Below are positions 1 to 6,805 of a stretch of 7,549 nucleotides of DNA, one piece after another. Each line of letters begins with the position of its first letter. The stretch's first letter is position 1. The position numbers and the translations under genes were made by a program. The stretch comes from JALZAA01 sp035316025 (GTDB lineage Bacteria; Actinomycetota; Acidimicrobiia; IMCC26256; JACDBD01), in assembly GCA_035316025.1 (NCBI GenBank), contig DATFXL010000069.1:1-7549 (forward strand), in the 5' to 3' direction. Under the pieces are notes generated by a model. That model saw only the letters and a program-made list of their open reading frames with translations, searched no databases and was not told the origin of the DNA.

Positions 1-797
1 ACGCTCTTGGTGCCGAGCTTGGGCTTGAGCCGGCGCATCGAGATGCCGTTGCGGGAGCCGTCCTCCCGCTCCTTGGGGACGAGGTACAGGCCCAGGCCGG
101 CCGGCCCGTCGGGCGCACCCTCGGGCCGCGCCAGCATGACGATGGCGGCGCCGTCGATGTTGGAGCAGAACCACTTCTCGCCGTTGATCACGACGCGGCC
201 GTCGCCGATGTCGCGCGCGGTGCAGTGCACCGTGCGGCCGAGGTCGGAGCCGCCGTCGCGTTCGGTGAGGAACATCGACCCGTCCACGCCGCCGTCGAAG
301 CTGTCCGCTCGGAGCCTGGGGAGCAGCGCGTCGCGCACATCCGGCGGCGCGTAGGCGGCGACGAGGCCGGCGACGCCGCTCGTCATGCCCAGGCTGCACA
401 CGAGTCCCGTGTCGGCCTGGGAGAGGAGGTAGCTCGTGGCGGCGAGCATCACCCCCGGCGCCGGCCGGCCGCGAGCGGCCTCGTCGCGCGCGAACCCTCC
501 GACGTAGCCACTGGCCCACAGGGCCCGCTTCGACTCGAGACCGGCGGGGTGGTGGACGATCTCGTTCACCTCGTCGGCCCACTGGTCGTAGCGACGCAGC
601 TCGGGCGGATGGGCGTCGACGAGCTCGGAGTTCGACGCCACCCGCTCGCCGACCAGGCCGCCGAACTCGCGTAGCTTGGCGTCGGCCCACTCGTAGTCCT
701 CCGGCGGGCAGTCGCGCCGTACGCGGCCCTGCAGATCGGGATCGAGGTCGTACCAGTTGTGCCCGATCGCGGCGTCGAGGGTGGTGTAGTCGATCAT
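1..797 (-). CDS. AidB-like acyl-CoA dehydrogenase, N-terminal part (runs off left edge)
   Basis: This is the first 265 complete codons of a flavin-dependent acyl-CoA dehydrogenase; the C-terminal half lies outside the window. The protein begins MIDYTTLDAAIGHNWYDLD. Visible family marks are HPPELRRYD near residues 63-70, which resembles the NPPELLRYD segment of E. coli AidB, and FLTERDGGSDLG near 176-187, the flavin/substrate-loop motif of the family in its AidB-like form. VINGEKWFCSN follows near 203-213, and RLKPKLGTKS at the edge leads into the usual substrate-binding region. The catalytic base and the FAD-dimer contacts would lie beyond the edge. The ATG at 797-795 has a GGGAG ribosome-binding site 5 nt upstream (803-807 on the plus strand), which supports this start. 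The family oxidises acyl-CoA thioesters in the cytoplasm; AidB itself binds DNA and is linked to alkylation resistance. Which role applies here cannot be told. It is divergent from the gene at 898. Family call is strong, substrate unknown. Confidence 0.9.
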   Translation of the reverse strand, partial: MIDYTTLDAAIGHNWYDLDPDLQGRVRRDCPPEDYEWADAKLREFGGLVGERVASNSELVDAHPPELRRYDQWADEVNEIVHHPAGLESKRALWASGYVGGFARDEAARGRPAPGVMLAATSYLLSQADTGLVCSLGMTSGVAGLVAAYAPPDVRDALLPRLRADSFDGGVDGSMFLTERDGGSDLGRTVHCTARDIGDGRVVINGEKWFCSNIDGAAIVMLARPEGAPDGPAGLGLYLVPKEREDGSRNGISMRRLKPKLGTKS

Positions 798-897
798 CGA
801 AGCTCCCGGCTGCGTCACCTGATGTTCACCTGCCAGCCTAGGACGCCCTCTGGGACGTGCGTATCCCGGCGATGCGGCGTGTCGTTCAAATACCCAC
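798..897. promoter_or_regulatory. Divergent intergenic spacer with paired TCACCTG repeats
   Basis: This 100-bp gap separates the divergent acyl-CoA dehydrogenase and EEP-family genes and must carry promoters for at least one of them. Two identical TCACCTG heptamers lie at 815-821 and 826-832, with starts 11 bp apart, 18 to 35 bp upstream of the dehydrogenase start codon. I find no convincing -35/-10 pair for either direction. TTGAAC followed by a poor -10 on the minus strand is the best, and it is weak. Treating the repeats as an operator is inference. Confidence 0.4.
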
Positions 898-1734
898 GTG
901 GTAGGCATTCGCGGCGTGCAGACGGAGCCACTCGATCTGATCGAGACGCGGCTGCGCGTCGCGACGTGGAACGTCTGGTGGCGGTTCGGTCCCTGGGAAG
1001 AACGTCAACCGGCGATCGCCGAGACGCTGCAGCGCATCGACGCCGACGTGATCGGCCTGCAAGAGGTCTGGGATGTGCCCGACGGGCCGGGGCAGGCGGA
1101 GATGCTCGCCGAGAGGCTCGGGTACGAGCACGTCTTCGCCTCGAGTCTCGACGCCGGCGACGCAATGTTCGGTAACGCCGTCCTGTCCCGCTGGCCGATC
1201 GCGGCGAGCGATACGCGGCCGCTCCCTTCCACGCCGACGATGCCGGGATTCCGGGTCGCGCTCAAGGCGGAGGTCGAAGGACCGCGCGGGAGGTTCGAGC
1301 TGTACACGACCCACCTCAACTTTCGGTACGACGAGAGTGACATCCGCCAGGCACAGGTGCGAACGTTGGCTGAGTTCGTGGCCGAATCGACGGGACGGAA
1401 ATTCCCACCCATCGTGTGCGGCGACTTCAACGCCGATCCAGAGGCCGACGAGATCCGGATGCTCAACGGGCGGGCGGCCGTGCCGGTCCCGCGCCTGGTG
1501 TTCATGGACGCGTGGATCGCCGCCGGCGACGGTCCCGGACACACGTGGTCGAACGACAACGCGTTCGCCGCGCGCGACCTCGAGCCCGACCGCCGCATCG
1601 ACTACGTGTTCGTCGGTTGGCCGAAAGCTCGCGGCGCCGGCCACGTGGTCGACGCTCGTGTCGCCGCCGTCGAGCCGGTCGACGGGATCCACCCGTCGGA
1701 CCACTACGCGGTCGTCGCCGAGCTGCGGTACTAG
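898..1734 (+). CDS. Endonuclease/exonuclease/phosphatase (EEP) family hydrolase
   Basis: This 278-residue metal-dependent phosphoesterase belongs to the EEP superfamily (DNase I, exonuclease III, sphingomyelinase and inositol phosphatase relatives). The signature motifs are all present in order: VATWNVWW (Asn25), GLQEVW (metal-binding Glu56), FGNAVLSRWPI at 91-101, TTHLNFRYDE (His139), VCGDFNADPE (Asp176, Asn178), RIDYVF (Asp235) and HPSDHYAV (Asp268, His269). The active site therefore looks intact. There is no signal peptide or membrane segment, so the protein should be cytoplasmic. Members act on nucleic acids, phospholipids or sugar phosphates, and sequence alone does not decide which. The start is uncertain: GTG at 898 gives the longest form but has no ribosome-binding site. 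GTG at 916 has a weak GGTAGG 10 nt upstream and would begin closer to the conserved domain. It ends 4 bp before the PPK2 start, implying co-transcription with it. Confidence 0.9.
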   Translation: MVGIRGVQTEPLDLIETRLRVATWNVWWRFGPWEERQPAIAETLQRIDADVIGLQEVWDVPDGPGQAEMLAERLGYEHVFASSLDAGDAMFGNAVLSRWPIAASDTRPLPSTPTMPGFRVALKAEVEGPRGRFELYTTHLNFRYDESDIRQAQVRTLAEFVAESTGRKFPPIVCGDFNADPEADEIRMLNGRAAVPVPRLVFMDAWIAAGDGPGHTWSNDNAFAARDLEPDRRIDYVFVGWPKARGAGHVVDARVAAVEPVDGIHPSDHYAVVAELRY

Positions 1735-1738
1735 AGGC

Positions 1739-2551
1739 ATGGCGGTCGACGTCGGATCGCTACAGGTTGCTCCCGGCGGACTCGCCGGCCTCGACCGGCG
1801 GCCGACCGGCGATCGCCTCGGCCTTGCTGACAAGGAGTCGGCGGGTAAGGAGCACGCCGAATTGCTCGACGAGCTCCGGGAGCTCCACGAGCGTCTCTGG
1901 GCGGAAGCGGAACGGAGTGTTCTGCTCGTGCTGCAAGGGGTCGACACCGCCGGGAAGGACGGCACGATCCGCCGGGCGCTCAGTGGTCTGAACCCACAGG
2001 GCTGCGCGGTGACGGCGTTCAAGGCGCCGACGCACATCGAGCTGGAGCACGACTACCTGTGGCGCGTGCACGCCGCGTGTCCATCGCGCGGGCGGCTGGG
2101 CGTGTTCAACCGCTCGCACTACGAGGACGTCGTTGCGACACGTGTGTTCGGGACCGTCGACGATTCGACGTGGCGACGCAGGTATCGGCACCTGCGCGAC
2201 TTCGAGCAGATGCTCACCGATGAGGGAACGACTTTGGTGAAGGTGTTCTTGCACATCTCTCGCGATGAGCAACGTGCGCGCCTCCAGGGGCGGCTGGACG
2301 ACCCCAGCAAGCGGTGGAAGTTCCATATAGAGGACCTCGACACGCGCGAGCGGTGGGACGTCGTGCGCGCGGCGTACGAGGACGCGATCACCGAGACGTC
2401 TACCGACGCCGCACCGTGGTGGGTGGTGCCGGCAGACCACAAGTGGGTCAGGGACGTCGCCGTGGCCACGCTCTTGCTCGAGGCCTTCCGCCGCCTCGAC
2501 CCGCAGTACCCGCCGCCCGACCCGCGTCTCGACGGGCTGTCGATCGAGTGA
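1739..2551 (+). CDS. ppk2: Polyphosphate kinase 2 (PPK2) family, class III-like
   Basis: This 270-residue single-domain protein matches the PPK2 family of P-loop kinases, which transfer phosphate between inorganic polyphosphate and nucleotides. Visible motifs are the Walker A GVDTAGKDGTIR (67-78), SGLNPQGCAVTAFKAPT (82-98), DYLWRVH (105-111), the Walker B-type segment GVFNRSHYEDVV (121-132) and the lid RLDDPSKRWKF (185-195). FNRSHYED, rather than the FxRSWYNR form of class I/II, points to class III. Characterised class III members phosphorylate AMP and ADP using polyphosphate; the substrate here is inferred from that. Length is normal for a one-domain enzyme. No targeting signal is seen, so it should be cytoplasmic. 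The ATG at 1739 lies 4 bp after the preceding stop codon. The GAGG just before it is too close to serve as a ribosome-binding site, so translational coupling with the upstream gene is likely. The stop overlaps the GTG of the next gene. Confidence 0.94.
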   Translation: MAVDVGSLQVAPGGLAGLDRRPTGDRLGLADKESAGKEHAELLDELRELHERLWAEAERSVLLVLQGVDTAGKDGTIRRALSGLNPQGCAVTAFKAPTHIELEHDYLWRVHAACPSRGRLGVFNRSHYEDVVATRVFGTVDDSTWRRRYRHLRDFEQMLTDEGTTLVKVFLHISRDEQRARLQGRLDDPSKRWKFHIEDLDTRERWDVVRAAYEDAITETSTDAAPWWVVPADHKWVRDVAVATLLLEAFRRLDPQYPPPDPRLDGLSIE

Positions 2552-3693
2552 CGGCGTCCGTGCGCGTCCGGCCGCGCCTCGTCGCGGTGGTCCTGTTCGG
2601 CGCGGTTGCCGCTGTGGCGCTGCTCGTGCCCGGCGCGGCGGCGGCCGGCCGCGCCGGGCATGTGGGCGCGCAGGCACAGGGTGTCGTCGTCCGCCAGGAC
2701 CTGCCCTACCGGGAGGTGAACGGCACGGACTTGAAGCTCGACGCTTATCTGCCTGACGGCCCCGGCCCGTACCCCGGCGTCGTGCTCCTCTACGGCGGGG
2801 GATGGGTGAGCGGTGACAAAGCCAGCTGGGAGGGCTTCGGCCACACACTCGCCCAGTCCGGGTTCGCGGCCTTCGCGGTCAACTACCGCCTGGCGCCACG
2901 AGACCCGTATCCGGCCGCTGTCAACGACGTGCGTGCGAGCGTCGAGTGGATCCGTCGCCACGCCGCTGAGCTCCGCGTCGATCCTGCTCGCATCGGCGCC
3001 CTCGGCGGCTCGGCCGGCGGGCACTTGGCCGCGCTCCTCGCCACGCTCGGTGAGGGACCGCGAGATCGCGAGAGCCGCGTGCTGACGGCGGTGTCGTGGG
3101 CCGGCCCCATGGACCTCCACCCGGCGCAGTTCCCGCCCGATTCGCAGCCGTATCTGACGGCGTTCCTCGACTGCCGGACGGGCCCGTGCGACGAAGCACG
3201 CGTCCAGGAGGCCTCGCCGATCACGCACGTCGACCCGAGCGATGGCACCATGCTGCTGGCCCAAGGCCAGGACGACACGCTCATCCCGCCCGACCAGGCG
3301 CAGCGCATGTCCGACACGCTCGGACGCGCCGGTGTCGCCAACCAGCTGCTGATGGTGCCGAACGCCGGCCACGACGAACGCCTGACATCCGCGGTGGTGC
3401 AGCCGTCCATCGACTTCCTTCGGTCACAGTTGTTCCCGCTCGTCTCCCCGTCGGGCGCCGTCGCCGCACCTCCGCCGCCGGCGGCCACGGTTCCGTTGCC
3501 TCCGCTGCCGGCCCTCCCGCCGCCGGCGCCGATCGCGAACAAGGGGGCCACGGCGACGACGGCGGCGACCGACGAGGCGCAATCGCCGACTGCGTCTCGC
3601 ACCGGTAGCGGGCGTGACTATCTGCCGTGGGTCGGCGGCTTCGTGGGAGTACTGGCCCTGATCGCGGCGCTCTTCGCTGCGGCCCGGCGCTGA
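2548..3693 (+). CDS. Exported alpha/beta-hydrolase (esterase) with C-terminal membrane anchor
   Basis: This 381-residue serine hydrolase resembles the BD-FAE/carboxylesterase-like group. Residues 1-33 form a signal peptide: arginines, a long Val/Ala/Leu core, then an Ala-rich cleavage region. The catalytic domain follows, with an oxyanion-hole segment YGGGWVSGDK (82-91), nucleophile elbow GGSAGGH (Ser155), likely acid Asp243 in QGQDDTLIP, and His275 in PNAGHDE. Cys209 and Cys214 are close enough to form a disulfide outside the cell. After the domain comes a Pro/Ala/Thr-rich, low-complexity linker (about 304-355). A C-terminal hydrophobic helix (about 362-379) ends in Arg-Arg, preceded by LPWVG at 359-363. 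The likely topology is an enzyme outside the membrane, tethered at its C-terminus. Natural substrates (acetylated glycan, ester lipid or other) are unknown. The GTG at 2548 overlaps the PPK2 stop as GTGA, and GTG at 2560 is an alternative start. The stop codon is 7 bp from the convergent WbsX gene. Confidence 0.88.
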   Translation: MTASVRVRPRLVAVVLFGAVAAVALLVPGAAAAGRAGHVGAQAQGVVVRQDLPYREVNGTDLKLDAYLPDGPGPYPGVVLLYGGGWVSGDKASWEGFGHTLAQSGFAAFAVNYRLAPRDPYPAAVNDVRASVEWIRRHAAELRVDPARIGALGGSAGGHLAALLATLGEGPRDRESRVLTAVSWAGPMDLHPAQFPPDSQPYLTAFLDCRTGPCDEARVQEASPITHVDPSDGTMLLAQGQDDTLIPPDQAQRMSDTLGRAGVANQLLMVPNAGHDERLTSAVVQPSIDFLRSQLFPLVSPSGAVAAPPPPAATVPLPPLPALPPPAPIANKGATATTAATDEAQSPTASRTGSGRDYLPWVGGFVGVLALIAALFAAARR

Positions 3694-3700
3694 GGACGGA
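3694..3700. other. 7-bp convergent junction without room for a terminator
   Basis: The plus-strand esterase stop (TGA, 3691-3693) and the minus-strand WbsX stop (TAG, read from 3703-3701) are only 7 bp apart. No hairpin with a T-tract is visible here. Any terminator would have to lie inside the opposing coding sequence or be Rho-dependent. The GC-rich stretch around 3715-3750 can form only short weak stems by eye. Confidence 0.7.
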
Positions 3701-5074
3701 CTAGGGCGAGACCGGGCTGAGCTCCGCGCCCCGAGCCCCGAGCTGCCGGCGGGCGATGTCCAGCTCGGCTTCGAGCCGCCGACCCCATTCGGCCAACTGG
3801 GCAGCTTGCTCCCGGCTGGCGCGAAGCAGCCGGTCTCGCTCGTCGGCGGCCAATCGGATGCGACGCTCCATGCTGGCCATGAGGTCGGTCGTCGAACGCT
3901 GAAGCTTCCGGTAGTCGGCGTAGAGCTCGAGGTAGAGGTCGGCGAAGGTCGAGGGCGCGAGCGTCTCTCGCGGCGGGCCCGGGAGGAGCGCGTCGGGATC
4001 GCTCGGCACGTCACCGTGAACGACGCGGGAGATCGCGTCCAGGAACGCACGACCGTCACGCTCGTCGGGCTCGAGGTGCGCGCCCTCCGCCCACTCGTTC
4101 CACGCGTTGACGAACACGAGCCGCTGACCTTGCTCGCGTGCGAGCTCGTCGGCGCCGCGGAGCCAGCGCTCGAAGGCGGCCGGGGAGTTGTTGACGAAGA
4201 TGAGTGCCTCGCCGTCCTTCCGCCGAGGGGAGTTGTCCCAGGCCGGGAACACGGACGGGACTCGCACCCATGGTGGGGATGACTGCTCGACGAACGTGTC
4301 GACGACGCGTTCGTAATCGAACACGGCGTTTCCCGGATGGCATCCCGAGACGTTGGCCATCGGCACGTTCTCGCCGACGCCGTGCGGGAGGAACTGCGCG
4401 GCCATGTCGCAGCCGTAGTCCGCTGGGTCGTCGAAGTTCCCGTGCGTCTCGAACTTCACGATCAGCGGCTCCGGGATATCTGCAGCCGCGCACTCCTTCC
4501 GCCAGAGGTCGAACGTTCGGCGCGGCTGAGGGAGCTTCTGCACGCGGTACAACATCAGCAGCGGGCGACCGTCGACCGTGAGGTATCGAGGATCGCGGAA
4601 CGCGTCGATCAGGTAGCGAATGTGGTTGAGGTCGTCCTCCTCGTCGTAGTCCTGAGCGATCAGGATGTCGCCGTTGCCTGCGTCCCAGTGCCGGGTCCAG
4701 TTCTCGTTGGCCCAGCAGAGGCAGAACGGGAAGTCGGGGCGGCCGGACCGGAGCACTTCCCGAAAGACGCGGTCGAGGACCCCACGCCCGTTGAACCAGT
4801 AGTGGTAGTAGCAGAACGCCTCGATGCCGTATGCGCGCGCCAGAGCCGCTTGCTGCTCGCGCACCTCGGGTACACGCAGATCGTAGAAGCCGAGCTCGGT
4901 CGGGAGGTGCGGTTGGTAGTGGTCGGGGAACCGCGGTCGCGCTCGGACGACGTTGGTCCACTCGGTGAACCCGGACCCCCACCAGGCGTCGTTCTCCGGT
5001 ACGGGATGGAACTGCGGAAGATAGAAGGCGACGACGCGCAGGAGCTGCTCCGTCGTCGAGTCGGTGGCGCTCAT
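3701..5074 (-). CDS. WbsX/GH99-like glycan enzyme with C-terminal coiled coil
   Basis: This 457-residue protein belongs to the WbsX (glycosyltransferase WbsX / GH99-like) family found in O-antigen, capsule and other surface-glycan clusters. The core carries the family's aromatic-rich motifs: FYLPQFHPVPENDAWWGSGF (17-36), FTEWTNV (36-42), FCYYHYWFNGRGVLD (87-101), CLCWANENWTRHWD (118-131) and NAWNEWAEGAHLEPD (323-337). The members are annotated as glycosyltransferases, but the fold resembles glycoside hydrolase family 99, so transfer versus cleavage is unsettled. No signal peptide or membrane helix is seen. After the core, residues about 377-449 are rich in Arg, Glu, Leu and Ala with a helical heptad look, predicting a coiled coil. 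The ATG overlaps the upstream methyltransferase stop as ATGA, and the bases before it contain no ribosome-binding site (CTCCT lies in its place), so translation probably depends on coupling. It is the last gene of the minus-strand run. Confidence 0.9.
   Translation of the reverse strand: MSATDSTTEQLLRVVAFYLPQFHPVPENDAWWGSGFTEWTNVVRARPRFPDHYQPHLPTELGFYDLRVPEVREQQAALARAYGIEAFCYYHYWFNGRGVLDRVFREVLRSGRPDFPFCLCWANENWTRHWDAGNGDILIAQDYDEEDDLNHIRYLIDAFRDPRYLTVDGRPLLMLYRVQKLPQPRRTFDLWRKECAAADIPEPLIVKFETHGNFDDPADYGCDMAAQFLPHGVGENVPMANVSGCHPGNAVFDYERVVDTFVEQSSPPWVRVPSVFPAWDNSPRRKDGEALIFVNNSPAAFERWLRGADELAREQGQRLVFVNAWNEWAEGAHLEPDERDGRAFLDAISRVVHGDVPSDPDALLPGPPRETLAPSTFADLYLELYADYRKLQRSTTDLMASMERRIRLAADERDRLLRASREQAAQLAEWGRRLEAELDIARRQLGARGAELSPVSP
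3728..3946 (-). other. Predicted coiled-coil tail of the WbsX-like protein
   Basis: Residues about 377-449 of the WbsX-like protein follow the catalytic core and consist mostly of Leu, Ala, Arg, Glu and Gln, with no proline across the long helix. Segments such as ERDRLLRASREQAAQLAEW show leucine and alanine at 3- and 4-residue spacings. The tail ends in a short Ser/Pro stretch. The prediction is by eye; a role in oligomerisation or partner binding is inferred. Confidence 0.6.
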
Positions 5075-5874
5075 AGGAGCGGGCGGAAGCGGTTTCCGCG
5101 ATTGAGGTACATCGTCGACAGGTCGAGCCGCGGTGGAAGGTCACGTGTTCCCCGCGCGATCTCGACGAAGTCAGGCTCGAGATGGACCTCAGCGACGACA
5201 TCGGGAAACGATCCGAGCACGAGCATTGCCTCCACGACGAGGTTCGTCAGCGCAGGCCGCTCACGCCAGTACCCGCCGTCGCGCTGCCACAGGTCCTGGT
5301 CGAAGTGTGCCCACGCCCAGTCTTCGATGACGTAACGACCGCCGGGCCGAAGACGTGGGAACAACGCCTCGAACGTCGCTCGCGTCTCCGGGTAGCCGTG
5401 CGATGCGTCGTCGACCACCAGATCGAGCCGTTCGTCGCCGAGTTCGGTGTCGAGGATCGCGTCGATGCGGGCGTCGTCGGTCTGGTCGACGCCGTAGTGC
5501 CGGCGGATCACGGCGTCGAGGCCGTGCCGGCTCACGTAGGCCTCGAGCGCGGGGACGGGATCGGGATCGATGTCGACCGCGATCAGGGTGCGCGGGTGGA
5601 GGGTCTGATGGAGGAAGACCGTGCTGCCCCCCTTGAACACGCCTAGCTCGAAGATGGCCTCGGCTCGAAAGCCTTTCATCCGTTCGGTGAAGCATTCGAT
5701 GTGGTCGCGCGTCTTGGCGAGGAGAAGACGCTCGGCCGTGGAGGTCGTCGTAGTCATCGTCTGCGTGTTGCCGGTGGTGAGGTACCTCTGACCATCGATC
5801 TCGAGCAGGTCGTCATCCAGCCAGGCGAGCCGCGGTCGTTCACGTCCCCGAACGCGTCCGTTACTTGTGACCAC
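5071..5874 (-). CDS. Class I SAM-dependent methyltransferase, CmcI/Methyltransf_24-like
   Basis: This 267-residue protein has the Rossmann-fold S-adenosylmethionine-binding pattern. Motif I is FELGVFKGGST (75-85), the ribose-binding acidic residue is Asp101 in AVDIDPD, and the post-II/III region reads DLVVDDASHGYPETR (151-165), then LFPRLRPGGRYVIEDW (171-186). The DDASH and IEDW combination is typical of methyltransferases in natural-product and surface-glycan clusters related to CmcI or macrocin O-methyltransferase; the acceptor is probably a sugar hydroxyl, but this is inferred. The N-terminal segment WLDDDLLEIDGQRYL (18-32) reads as a conserved lead-in, so I prefer the GTG at 5874 over ATG at 5757. 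The GTG also has GGGGAG upstream (5879-5884 on the plus strand, 4-nt spacer). It overlaps the upstream methyltransferase by 14 bp and the downstream WbsX gene by 4 bp, so the three are almost certainly one transcript. No membrane or export signal is seen. Confidence 0.88.
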   Translation of the reverse strand: MVTSNGRVRGRERPRLAWLDDDLLEIDGQRYLTTGNTQTMTTTTSTAERLLLAKTRDHIECFTERMKGFRAEAIFELGVFKGGSTVFLHQTLHPRTLIAVDIDPDPVPALEAYVSRHGLDAVIRRHYGVDQTDDARIDAILDTELGDERLDLVVDDASHGYPETRATFEALFPRLRPGGRYVIEDWAWAHFDQDLWQRDGGYWRERPALTNLVVEAMLVLGSFPDVVAEVHLEPDFVEIARGTRDLPPRLDLSTMYLNRGNRFRPLL

Positions 5875-6772
5875 GGAGCTCCCCGTACAGCCGCCGCAGC
5901 GGTGCGAGGTAGCGGAACGTCTTGGTGCTCATGATGTCGCGGCTCTGGGTCTCGGCGACGCGGAGACGCTGACTGAGCTCGTGAAGCTGCGATTCGAGAA
6001 CAGCAGTCCGGGTGCGCTCGAGCATCAGACGCTCGTCCAGTTCGGCGTTACGTGCTGACAAGCCGCGTACGGCGACGTCCCCGGAGTCGAGCGCGGCCGC
6101 GATCACGAACTGGTAGGTCTCCGCCTCGGGATCACGCAGCAGATCGTCCAGCACCTCAGCGCGCACGGCTTCCCGATCGAGCTCCACCTCGGTGTCGAAC
6201 ACCGGCACGATGACCCGGGCCGTATCCACCGGCACGAAGCCGGCCTCGCCGAGGAGCTGGCCGGCGCTCTCCTTCGTGTAGAAGCGGAGATGGGTGTCGT
6301 CCAAGAGTCCCCACGGCCGATAGTCGAAGCGCCCCTGCAGCAGCGCGAGGCGGGCGTCGACGTGCGCGATGTTCGGCAGCGAGACGACCAGCGTGCCCGA
6401 CGGCTTGAGCAGGGCGCGACAAGCGCGTAGGACGTGGTGCGGGACACTGAGGTGCTCGAGCACGTCACCGGCCAGGACGACGTCGAACTCTTCGGGCTCG
6501 AGCTTGTCGGCCCAACTCAGGTCGCAGAGGTCCGCTGTGATGACCTCCTCGGCGCCGACCTTGGCGCGTATCGCCGATTCGGGATCGATCTCGATGCCAG
6601 TGACTCGGCAGCCCTGCTTGTTGAGCGCTCGCGTGACGTGTCCGCCGGCGCAACCGAGCTCGAGGACTCTCTTGTTGTGGCCGACCATCGCCAGCGCCAG
6701 CGCGTGAGCGTTGTTGGGAAGGGACGCGTCGATCTCGTTGTACTGCCAGTCGGTGCTCTTCGCTGGATGCAA
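5861..6772 (-). CDS. Class I SAM-dependent methyltransferase with coiled-coil C-terminus
   Basis: This 303-residue protein is a UbiG/Methyltransf_23-type methyltransferase. It shows motif I VLELGCAGGHVTRAL (36-50), acidic motif II IEIDP (60-64), GDVLEHL (102-108), LKPSGTLVVSLPNIAH (122-137) and the substrate-side motif GLLDDTHLRFYT (155-166), which is common in glycan-cluster members. Residues about 236-280 look like a coiled coil (heptad-like Leu, Glu, Arg, Gln). They are followed by a basic, amphipathic tail, TKTFRYLAPLRRLYGELRGH (283-302), of a kind I recall at the ends of glycosyltransferases and methyltransferases from envelope clusters. The start is TTG at 6772, supported by GGAGAAGGG (6781-6789 on the plus strand), whose AAGGG sits 8 nt upstream. 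The alternative Met29 would lose the conserved-looking WQYNEIDASLPNNAHAL region. First gene of the minus-strand run, divergent from the SQD1-like gene. The acceptor is unknown; a sugar is inferred from context. Confidence 0.88.
   Translation of the reverse strand: MHPAKSTDWQYNEIDASLPNNAHALALAMVGHNKRVLELGCAGGHVTRALNKQGCRVTGIEIDPESAIRAKVGAEEVITADLCDLSWADKLEPEEFDVVLAGDVLEHLSVPHHVLRACRALLKPSGTLVVSLPNIAHVDARLALLQGRFDYRPWGLLDDTHLRFYTKESAGQLLGEAGFVPVDTARVIVPVFDTEVELDREAVRAEVLDDLLRDPEAETYQFVIAAALDSGDVAVRGLSARNAELDERLMLERTRTAVLESQLHELSQRLRVAETQSRDIMSTKTFRYLAPLRRLYGELRGHK
5864..6067 (-). other. Coiled coil plus basic amphipathic tail of the methyltransferase
   Basis: This covers residues about 236-303 of the first methyltransferase. 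The helical, proline-free stretch from 236 to 280 has leucines spaced like a coiled coil. The last 23 residues combine Phe, Tyr and Leu with Arg and Lys and could lie on a membrane surface or bind a partner. Both roles are inferred from composition. The segment lies after the complete methyltransferase domain and is not needed for the Rossmann fold. Confidence 0.55.
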
Positions 6773-6805
6773 CGCGGACGCCCTTCTCCGGCCGTTGGCG
6801 CGCGG

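Noticed and set aside
225..674. Plus-strand 149-codon ORF, and the 7-354 plus ORF
   Set aside because: Both are antisense to the acyl-CoA dehydrogenase, whose minus-strand frame shows clear family motifs.
1073..1738. Extension of the PPK2 reading frame far upstream through the EEP gene
   Set aside because: The extra residues are Arg/Ser/Thr-rich shadow sequence of the EEP gene. PPK2 homology begins only after the ATG at 1739.
886..2037. 383-codon minus-strand ORF opposite the EEP and PPK2 genes
   Set aside because: It is Arg/Pro/Val-rich without any family motif and lies opposite two genes with complete catalytic motifs. It is a typical shadow in high-GC DNA.
2314..2547. Upstream extension of the esterase reading frame inside PPK2
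   Set aside because: It is a shadow of PPK2. The signal peptide starts right after the GTG at 2548, which fits an exported protein.
1760..2848. 362-codon minus-strand ORF
   Set aside because: It overlaps PPK2 and the esterase antisense, with low-complexity Arg/Pro content and no motif.
2119..3372. 417-codon minus-strand ORF opposite PPK2 and the esterase
   Set aside because: It has no recognisable domain, its composition is typical of antisense frames, and the plus strand carries intact PPK2 and hydrolase active sites.
3694..3760. Bidirectional terminator hairpin between the convergent operons
   Set aside because: Only 5-bp stems with long loops and no T-tract can be drawn, and the gap itself is 7 bp.
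4337..5335. 332-codon plus-strand ORF across WbsX and the methyltransferase
   Set aside because: It is antisense to two well-supported genes and has no motif. Val/Glu-rich composition is what the opposite frame of GC-rich genes gives.
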